Origin: an uncultured Clostridium sp.
Lineage (GTDB): Bacteria > Bacillota > Clostridia > Peptostreptococcales > Peptostreptococcaceae
Assembly (NCBI GenBank): GCA_937944945.1
Contig: CALEBD010000335.1
Location: 1 to 5,873 of the forward strand
Length of the DNA stretch: 5,873 nucleotides
Reading direction: 5' to 3'
The notes beneath the pieces were generated by a model. That model was not told the origin of the DNA and did not search any database. It saw nothing but the letters and a program-made list of their open reading frames with translations. Position 1 is the first letter of the stretch. Each line of letters opens with the position of its first letter. The position numbers and the translations under genes are program-made. Positions 1-5,255 of the stretch are shown piece after piece.

Positions 1-639
1 AAAGTTTTAATAACAGGATTTGATCCATTTGGTGGAGAATCAGTAAATCCAGCATTAGAAGCTGTTAAACAACTTCCTGACACAATAGCTGGTGCTGAAG
101 TAATAAAATTAGAAATACCTACTGTTTTCAGAAAATCATTAGAGAAAATAGAAGAAAATATAGTTAAACACAACCCTGATATAGTAATATCTGTTGGACA
201 AGCTGGTGGAAGATTTGATGTAACTCCAGAGAGAGTTGCTATAAACATAGATGATGCTAGAATAGAAGATAACGAAAAAAATCAACCAATAGACATAACT
301 ATATTTGAAGATGGGCAACCTGCTTACTTCTCAAACTTACCAATAAAAGCTATGGTTAAAGAAATGAGAGAAAATGGTATACCTGCTTCTGTATCTAACA
401 CTGCTGGTACATTTGTTTGTAACCATGTTATGTACGGAATATTATACATGATAGATAAAAAATACCCTAACATAAAAGGTGGATTTATCCATGTTCCTTA
501 CATACCATCTCAAGTTGTTTGTAAACCAAACACACCATCAATGGCTGCTGCTGATATAACTAAAGGTTTAGAGTTATGTATAAAAGCTGCTGTTGAAAAC
601 AACGAAGATATAAAAGCTGTTGGTGGAGAAATCTGCTAA
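1..639 (+). CDS. pcp: Pyroglutamyl-peptidase I (pyrrolidone-carboxylate peptidase), 5' end just cut off by the window
   Basis: Cytosolic cysteine peptidase of family C15 that removes N-terminal pyroglutamate (5-oxoproline) from peptides. The frame is open from base 1 to a TAA at 637-639, giving 212 codons. The first visible residues, KVLITGFDPFGG, are the usual N-terminus, so probably only the initiator Met is missing; the family is about 200-220 residues. The catalytic triad is complete. Glu is codon 77 in the TPERVAIN motif, Cys is codon 140 in NTAGTFVCNHVMYG, and His is codon 164 in GGFIHVPY. The Glu-Cys spacing (63) and Cys-His spacing (24) match the known Bacillus enzyme. A later in-frame ATG at 352 is internal and would lose the Glu, so it is not the start. 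The gene is transcribed towards the convergent minus-strand operon, is followed by a strong terminator, and has no evident functional link to the microcompartment genes. Confidence 0.97.
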   Translation, partial: KVLITGFDPFGGESVNPALEAVKQLPDTIAGAEVIKLEIPTVFRKSLEKIEENIVKHNPDIVISVGQAGGRFDVTPERVAINIDDARIEDNEKNQPIDITIFEDGQPAYFSNLPIKAMVKEMRENGIPASVSNTAGTFVCNHVMYGILYMIDKKYPNIKGGFIHVPYIPSQVVCKPNTPSMAAADITKGLELCIKAAVENNEDIKAVGGEIC

Positions 640-648
640 TTGTAATTT

Positions 649-690
649 AATAAATATGCAATAAATATTTACCCGGAATTTATATTTATT
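649..690. repeat. AATAAATAT direct repeat with inverted copy downstream of pcp
   Basis: The 9-mer AATAAATAT occurs at 649-657 and again at 660-668, two bases apart. Its exact reverse complement ATATTTATT is at 682-690. The loop at 669-681 contains the only GC-rich stretch nearby (ACCCGG). The stem is pure A/T and would be weak. It could be a protein-binding palindrome or a chance product of AT-rich DNA. It lies between the pcp stop codon and the main terminator and has no clear assigned role. Confidence 0.3.
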
Positions 691-698
691 GAAAATAG

Positions 699-746
699 AA
701 GTATCGATGAAAAGTCTTGTAGATTTAAATTCATCGATACTTTTTT
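699..746 (+). terminator. Rho-independent terminator of pcp, possibly bidirectional
   Basis: A perfect 13-bp stem pairs AAGTATCGATGAA (699-711) with TTCATCGATACTT (730-742), and a T run at 741-746 follows. Within the loop, 712-717 can pair with 721-726 around a TGT tip (one G-T pair), leaving a 3-base bulge at 727-729, so the plus-strand RNA forms a long hairpin. It sits 60 nt after the pcp stop and 12 nt past the 3' end of the convergent kinase gene. Read from the minus strand the main stem is kept, but the trailing sequence (CTATTTTC) is only moderately T-rich and the inner G-T pair becomes a C-A mismatch. Termination of pcp is therefore the primary call and the reverse direction is plausible. 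Confidence 0.88.
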
Positions 747-757
747 AATGATTTTAA

Positions 758-1771
758 TTAGGTTTTATTTATAAGTATAAATTTTAAATTTTCTATCCAC
801 CAATCCATATTTAACATCTGTTCTTTATTATTAAAATCTGTATTTATTATTAAAGCTGCTAAAAACATTCTACATGCACATAGTAATCCAAGTTGTAATA
901 ATGTATTCCATGTATTTTGTGTAAATTTGTATCCTTTATATTCTTCTAGTCTTTTTCGATAAAAATCTATTAGTATAGTTTTGTCTATATCTGCTTCTAC
1001 AGAAGTTATAATGTACCATAATAAATCTAGTGTACATGGGCCACATCCGCTATTAGCAAAATCAATCATCTTTATATTGTTTTTATCTATATACAGTGTA
1101 TTATCTGGTCTATAATCTCCATGTAAAAAAGTTTTTGGGAAATATGGATATAATTCTTCTATATTATTTAAATTATTATATTTTTCATATAAATTTTCTC
1201 CCAAGATGAGTTTTAGCTCTTTCCATCCTTCGTATACTTCTTTTCTCATATCTTCTGTATATTTAAATTTATCTACGGATAAAAAATTATAATAGCTTTC
1301 TGTATTTAATAAGTTCTCGTATTTATTAACATCATATTCTGTAAACTTTGAATGAAATTTTGCTAGTGTGTCTATATAATCCAAATACTCATTCATATGA
1401 TTTTTGGAGCCTATATACTCCGAAACATCTTTCATTAAAATTGCGTATGTATCACTTCCTAAGTAATATCCTATATAAATTCCATCTATATATTCTTCAA
1501 GCTTTGGATATACGTTATCTTTAAATATTACTAACTCCCTACCCTTGTCATTACTGGCTTTTGCTAGCCAATCTTCTTGTAGATTATTAACTTTTAAGTA
1601 AAGGTATTTTTTATTTTTATTAGAGTAAAGTTCTATTTTATACATTTTAGATCCAGATAAACCTGATGTATTTATAGGATAAATATCTATATTTGTTAAG
1701 TTATCTATTTCTTTTTCTAAGTTTTCTTTGCTTAAAAGATCTCTTATAGATGATGCTTTATAAATATCCAA
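758..1771 (-). CDS. APH-family phosphotransferase (small-molecule kinase) at the 3' end of the microcompartment operon
   Basis: A 337-residue protein with the aminoglycoside/choline-kinase-like fold (APH phosphotransferase family). It shows a glycine-containing N-lobe loop (SGLSGSKMYKI, 36-46), a candidate ATP-binding Lys60 in YLYLKV, a candidate helix-C Glu79, a hinge around ILMKDVSEYI (111-120) and LAKFHSKF (136-143). The catalytic loop is HGDYRPDN with Asp219 and Asn224, and Asp237 of MIDFANSG is the metal-binding Asp. All core catalytic residues are present, so it should be an active kinase. The phosphate acceptor cannot be read from the sequence: the family covers aminoglycosides, choline, ethanolamine, amino-alcohols, homoserine and methylthioribose. 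It starts with TTG. It lies 62 nt behind pduT on the same strand without a clear terminator between them, so cotranscription is likely. Its A/T-rich codons and many Tyr/Asn/Lys residues contrast with the BMC genes, so later recruitment is possible. No signal peptide or membrane segment is seen, so it is cytosolic. Confidence 0.88.
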   Translation of the reverse strand: MDIYKASSIRDLLSKENLEKEIDNLTNIDIYPINTSGLSGSKMYKIELYSNKNKKYLYLKVNNLQEDWLAKASNDKGRELVIFKDNVYPKLEEYIDGIYIGYYLGSDTYAILMKDVSEYIGSKNHMNEYLDYIDTLAKFHSKFTEYDVNKYENLLNTESYYNFLSVDKFKYTEDMRKEVYEGWKELKLILGENLYEKYNNLNNIEELYPYFPKTFLHGDYRPDNTLYIDKNNIKMIDFANSGCGPCTLDLLWYIITSVEADIDKTILIDFYRKRLEEYKGYKFTQNTWNTLLQLGLLCACRMFLAALIINTDFNNKEQMLNMDWWIENLKFILINKT

Positions 1772-1777
1772 GTCATT

Positions 1778-1786
1778 CCCCTCCTT
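1778..1786 (-). promoter_or_regulatory. Ribosome binding site fixing the TTG start of the kinase gene
   Basis: On the minus strand AAGGAGGGG lies upstream of the start, with 8 nt between the GGAGG core and TTG (1771-1769). A nearer ATG at 1776-1774 is in another frame, runs into a stop after about ten codons, and sits only about 3 nt from the GGAGG core. TTG is therefore the start of the long frame. Confidence 0.85.
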
Positions 1787-1826
1787 AAAATATTTATCCC
1801 AATTTTATATAGTATCACTCTTTTTT

Positions 1827-1846
1827 AATAGTATTACATTACTATT
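1827..1846. repeat. Short inverted repeat spanning the pduT stop codon
   Basis: AATAGTA (1827-1833) and TACTATT (1840-1846) form a 7-bp, mostly A/T stem around a 6-base loop that contains the last codon and the stop of pduT. On the plus strand it is followed by T's (1845-1850) and so looks like a weak terminator for leftward-blocking antisense transcripts. On the minus strand, where the gene is read, it is followed by A's and should not terminate transcription. It may only protect the 3' end of the message or be chance. Confidence 0.25.
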
Positions 1847-2385
1847 TTTTCTAATAAGCTTTTATGAGGAGAAGCGATAATTGATGTAGATGTTATTTCT
1901 CCCAATTTTGCAAGTTCATTTTCACATGATTTTATAGCTGATTTAACAGAAGATATTTCACCTGTCATTATCAAAAATCCCTTGCCGCCTAGCCCTTTTG
2001 CAATTCTAACTTCTATTAATTGGACATTCGATGCTTTTACTGCTATATCTGCAGCTTTTATTATTGTTAAAGCAGATATAGTTTCTATAGCTCCTATAGA
2101 TTTTAAGTCCTTTATATCTGTAGCTCCAGCAATCGCTACAAGAACTTGTGGTGATACATTATTTATTATATGGCTCTCTACTAAAAATACATCTGCTATT
2201 GATTTTCCTCTTTCAACAGAATTTTTAACTGCACCGACATCTCCACTCACTACAATCATGTATTTACCTGGGCAAACGGGATTTGCTAAAACTAATTCTA
2301 CATTAGCTGCTTTGACCATTTCATCAGCAGTTTGTATACCAATGGGAGTACTTTTTAGTTCTACTAAACCAATTGCTTTTTTCAA
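1834..2385 (-). CDS. pduT: PduT-type microcompartment shell protein with two BMC domains and a pore [4Fe-4S] cysteine
   Basis: A 183-residue trimeric shell protein; the Salmonella PduT is 184. Two tandem BMC domains are visible: residues about 3-84, beginning AIGLVEL, and about 97-171, beginning IGAIETISAL, each with the typical KAANV/KASNV helix end and a GD/GE strand. Three subunits form a pseudohexameric facet tile. Cys38 in NPVCPGKY stands exactly where the PduT cysteine lines the central pore and, with its two trimer mates, binds a [4Fe-4S] cluster in characterised members. This suggests electron or cluster transfer across the shell, plausibly with PduS encoded just upstream. The start is TTG (2385-2383) behind AGAGGGG; M-KKAIGLVE aligns with the family N-terminus. 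The gene is 48 nt after pduS in the same operon. It is intact. EutS/PduU-like or EtuB-like shell proteins are excluded by the tandem domains and the Cys38 motif. Confidence 0.95.
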   Translation of the reverse strand: MKKAIGLVELKSTPIGIQTADEMVKAANVELVLANPVCPGKYMIVVSGDVGAVKNSVERGKSIADVFLVESHIINNVSPQVLVAIAGATDIKDLKSIGAIETISALTIIKAADIAVKASNVQLIEVRIAKGLGGKGFLIMTGEISSVKSAIKSCENELAKLGEITSTSIIASPHKSLLEKIVM

Positions 2386-2391
2386 GTTTAT

Positions 2392-2398
2392 CCCCTCT
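2392..2398 (-). promoter_or_regulatory. Ribosome binding site for the TTG start of pduT
   Basis: The minus strand reads AGAGGGG, then ATAAAC, then TTG AAA AAA GCA. No ATG lies near in the same frame, and the protein from this TTG begins precisely where PduT homologues begin, so the site decides the start. Confidence 0.8.
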
Positions 2399-2433
2399 TT
2401 CTCATAATTTATCTAATAGATATTCTATTTATA

Positions 2434-3765
2434 TTATTTGTCTGAAACAATGACTACTTTATTATCTTTGATTTCTTTTATAACACCACTAATACTTGCA
2501 TGAATATTGCTTCCCAAACTATTTTTGTCTATTATCCCAACTAAGTCACCTTTTTGAACTTTATCCCCTACTTTAACTGCCACTGCACAAGGTTTGCCTA
2601 TATGTTGATTCATCAAAATAGTAACACTATCTTCGTCTATTATTTTATCTTCAAGAGGCGACTTTCTATCAAATTCTGTAAGTCCCAGTTGTCTTATTAA
2701 TTTATTTACTGGATATCTTTTAAATTCTCTAAAAGGGTGTGCCTTCTCTGGTTTATTGTTGCAAGTATTTTTTATATTATTTTGTCTCATAGTCTGTTTT
2801 AAAAAGTTGTTTAGTTTCCATGGTTGTAAATTCATAATACATGCATATTCACATAATCTACATCCGCAACATAAATAAGCATTTACCGTACTGATATTGT
2901 TGTCACATAGACTTCCATACGACGCTATTCTCATCATCTTATGTGGTTGTATAGCATGTCCTATAAGCCCCCTTGGACATACTTCACTACAATGGCTACA
3001 GTGCATGCATGATGTTTTTGCATCTTTTAGCATTTTTCCTATATCTTTTTGTAAGTCTTTTACTAATGAGTGGTCTTTAGGTAGTACTATAAGACCTTTT
3101 GTTGTTTTTGTAATTGTAGAATCTATATCTACAACTTTCCCCATCATTGGTCCACCATTAATAACTATAAAATCAGTTAAACTTGTACCTCCAGCTAACT
3201 CTATAGCTTTTTTAACACTCATTCCTATTGGCAATTTTAAAGTTTTAGTATTATTTACAGCACCAGTAACTGTAACATATTTATCAGTTACTGGTTTTTC
3301 ATAATAATAAGCATTGTAAATATTAAGCATAGTTTCTACATTTGATACTATAGCACCTACATTTAGAGGTATTCCTCCCTCTGGAACAATCCTCCCTATA
3401 ACTTCATATACTAAAACTTGTTCATCACCAGCAGGATAGAAGTTTTCAAGCTCGAATAATTGTAATTTATCATAATTCCCTATAATACTTTGTACACTCG
3501 AAATAGCTTCTTTATATTTTGATTTTAGTGCTACTACACCATGTTTAGCTCCAACATGTTCAACAACTAAACTTAATGCATCTAAAATCTCTTTTGTATG
3601 TAAAGCCATTAATTGTTGATCTACTCTCAACAAAGGCTCACATTCTGCCCCATTTATTATTACATATTCAGCCTTAGCATTTAACTTTGCATGGGTTGGA
3701 AATCCTGCTCCCCCTGCTCCTACTATCCCCGCTTTTTTAATAAGGCTTAATAAATCTTTTTCCAT
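2434..3765 (-). CDS. pduS: PduS-type RnfC-like flavin/iron-sulfur reductase (cobalamin reductase of the microcompartment)
   Basis: A 443-residue soluble electron-transfer protein, close to the roughly 450 residues of Salmonella PduS. In order, it has a glycine-rich nucleotide/flavin loop near the N-terminus (GIVGAGGAGFPTHAKL, 13-28), an RnfC/Nqo1-like core with INGAECEPLL (37-46) and PEGGIPLNVGAIVSNVET (128-145), and an SLBB-type stretch (about 163-212). Two [4Fe-4S] motifs follow: Cys253/256/259/263 and Cys299/302/305/309. A C-terminal lipoyl-like barrel (about 388-440, KVGDKVQKGDLVG) completes the protein. Characterised PduS binds FMN and reduces cob(III/II)alamin for reactivation of B12-dependent diol dehydratase; homologues also occur in some glycyl-radical compartments. 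The ATG start follows AGAGGTG (3772-3778). Only 17 nt separate it from pduP, so the two are co-translated parts of one operon. Rnf complex subunit C is less likely, as no other rnf genes are adjacent and pduP and pduT flank it. Confidence 0.93.
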   Translation of the reverse strand: MEKDLLSLIKKAGIVGAGGAGFPTHAKLNAKAEYVIINGAECEPLLRVDQQLMALHTKEILDALSLVVEHVGAKHGVVALKSKYKEAISSVQSIIGNYDKLQLFELENFYPAGDEQVLVYEVIGRIVPEGGIPLNVGAIVSNVETMLNIYNAYYYEKPVTDKYVTVTGAVNNTKTLKLPIGMSVKKAIELAGGTSLTDFIVINGGPMMGKVVDIDSTITKTTKGLIVLPKDHSLVKDLQKDIGKMLKDAKTSCMHCSHCSEVCPRGLIGHAIQPHKMMRIASYGSLCDNNISTVNAYLCCGCRLCEYACIMNLQPWKLNNFLKQTMRQNNIKNTCNNKPEKAHPFREFKRYPVNKLIRQLGLTEFDRKSPLEDKIIDEDSVTILMNQHIGKPCAVAVKVGDKVQKGDLVGIIDKNSLGSNIHASISGVIKEIKDNKVVIVSDK

Positions 3766-3782
3766 TTATTTCACCTCTTTAT

Positions 3783-5195
3783 TTATTTAATGTGGAATCC
3801 TCCAACAAGTGTGCATCTTCTTTTTCTTGTAAAAGATTTAGCTGAAGTTAATCCTTCTCCAGTTGGACCTGCTATTGTAAATGTTGTGTATCCTTCTCCA
3901 CCAACACCTATACCAGCATATGATGGTCCATTTTTAACAAATATTGTAGTTTGAATAAGTTTTGCCATTCTAGTTAATTTGTCCACGTTTTTAGAATGCA
4001 TCATTGCAGTATGTCTGTTTCCATGTTCAACGTCTACTGCCATATCTATTGCTGTATCTACGTCTTTTGCTCTTACAAGTGGAAGTATTGGCATCATTAA
4101 TTCTGTTTGGACAAATGGATGTTCTAATTCAGTTTCCATTAATATAACTCTTATACTGTCATCTACTTCTATTCCAATTTTGCTTAATATGTATTTAGCG
4201 CTCTTTCCTACAAATTCAGTTTTTATTTTCATATTGTCGTTTAATACTAGTTTAACTAATTTATCTATTGTTGATTTATCTTTAACTTCATATGCTCCAT
4301 GTTGTTTCATATTGAAGATTAAATAATCGGCGATTTGATCTACTGCTATTATTTCTTTTTCTGCTATGCATGGTAGATTATTATCAAAACTACAACCATC
4401 TACTATATCTTTAGCCGCTTTTTCTATATCAGCAGTTTCATCAACTACAACTGGTGGATTTCCTGCTCCTGCACCTATTGCTTTTTTACCGCTTGATAAT
4501 ACTGATTTGACAACTCCTGGGCCACCTGTTGCAACTAATAATCTAACTTTGTCGTGTTTCATCATTATGTTTGCATTTTCTATAGATGGTTCTTTAACAG
4601 AAACAACTAAGTTATCTGGTGCACCAGCTTCTTTTAAAGCTCTATTTATTAATCTTATAGTTAATTCAGAAACTTCTTTTGCTCTTGGATGTGGGCTGAA
4701 TACTACTGAATTTCCAGCAGCTATCATACCGATACTATTGCATATTATAGTTTCAGTTGGATTTGTTGTTGGAGTTATTGCACCAATTACCCCAAAAGGA
4801 GCATATTCCACTAACGTAAGTCCATCATCTCCCGCCATAGCCTCAGTTGTTAAATCTTCTATACCAGGTGTTTTGTCTATAGCTAATTGATTTTTAATTA
4901 ATTTATATTCATATCCACCCATGCCTGTCTCTTCAACAGCCATTTTTGATATTTTTTCTAAATTTTCTTTTTTAGATAATTGATTTCTTATAGCTTTTAC
5001 AAATCTATCTTTATCTGACATTGAGCAATCTAATAGTTTTCTTTGTGCTGTAAATGCAGCATCTATAGCTTCTTCCATTATTGGAAATATACCCTCTCCA
5101 CAATTATCTGAGCATTGTGGTTTATTTTCTGCTGCTTCTACACTTTGCATTACTTGTTTTACGATTTTTTCTATATCCAATGTATTTATTTCCAT
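3783..5195 (-). CDS. pduP: CoA-acylating aldehyde dehydrogenase (PduP/EutE family) of the microcompartment lumen
   Basis: A 470-residue enzyme of the aldehyde dehydrogenase superfamily, acylating branch, which oxidises an aldehyde with NAD+ and CoA to acyl-CoA (propionaldehyde to propionyl-CoA in PDU systems). The catalytic Cys276 is in DNNLPCIAEK. Other family marks are PFGVIGAITPTTNPTET (133-149), VFSPHPRA (165-172), ATGGPGVV (222-229) and AGAGNPPVVVDE (242-253). The N-terminal segment (about 4-20, TLDIEKIVKQVMQSVEA) is a predicted amphipathic helix with hydrophobic residues spaced i, i+3/4. It is followed by a linker, the layout of an encapsulation peptide. The linker carries an unusual Cys28-x3-Cys32 pair. 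The ATG start follows AGGGGG (5203-5208). It lies between the PduO-like gene (60 nt) and pduS (17 nt). The position beside pduS and pduT favours PduP over EutE, but the aldehyde cannot be settled from the sequence. Confidence 0.93.
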   Translation of the reverse strand: MEINTLDIEKIVKQVMQSVEAAENKPQCSDNCGEGIFPIMEEAIDAAFTAQRKLLDCSMSDKDRFVKAIRNQLSKKENLEKISKMAVEETGMGGYEYKLIKNQLAIDKTPGIEDLTTEAMAGDDGLTLVEYAPFGVIGAITPTTNPTETIICNSIGMIAAGNSVVFSPHPRAKEVSELTIRLINRALKEAGAPDNLVVSVKEPSIENANIMMKHDKVRLLVATGGPGVVKSVLSSGKKAIGAGAGNPPVVVDETADIEKAAKDIVDGCSFDNNLPCIAEKEIIAVDQIADYLIFNMKQHGAYEVKDKSTIDKLVKLVLNDNMKIKTEFVGKSAKYILSKIGIEVDDSIRVILMETELEHPFVQTELMMPILPLVRAKDVDTAIDMAVDVEHGNRHTAMMHSKNVDKLTRMAKLIQTTIFVKNGPSYAGIGVGGEGYTTFTIAGPTGEGLTSAKSFTRKRRCTLVGGFHIK

Positions 5196-5255
5196 ATTTT
5201 ATCCCCCTAACCTGACTTTATTATAGATAAAACTCTATTTGTATTTATTTATGTA

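Noticed and set aside
352..639. A short 95-residue gene starting at the ATG at 352
   Set aside because: It is the C-terminal part of pcp; the same frame is open from base 1 and carries the family N-terminal motif and the catalytic Glu.
758..1771. Aminoglycoside resistance gene
   Set aside because: Only the general APH fold and catalytic motifs are visible. Nothing points to a known resistance subfamily, and no mobile element or other resistance gene is nearby.
1772..1833. Possible terminator or own promoter between pduT and the kinase gene
   Set aside because: On the minus strand the only small hairpin is followed by A's, not T's. TATAAA-like sequences lack a good -35 partner, so neither a terminator nor a promoter can be supported.
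1982..2407. Plus-strand open frame opposite pduT (141 codons)
   Set aside because: It lies antisense to a clear PduT gene, has a low-complexity Ile/Ser/Thr/Ala-rich translation, and has no recognisable domain.
2897..3304. Plus-strand open frame opposite pduS (135 codons)
   Set aside because: It is a shadow of pduS, with no family motif and no convincing ribosome binding site.
3979..4890. Two plus-strand open frames opposite pduP (3979-4326 and 4366-4890)
   Set aside because: Both are antisense shadows of a well-conserved aldehyde dehydrogenase. Their hydrophobic Ser/Thr-rich translations are typical of the reverse complement of AT-rich coding DNA, not of real membrane proteins.
5220..5225. 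Perfect TATAAT on the minus strand between the PduO-like gene and pduP, a possible internal promoter
   Set aside because: No acceptable -35 box is found 16-18 nt upstream; a single -10 match is expected by chance in DNA this AT-rich.
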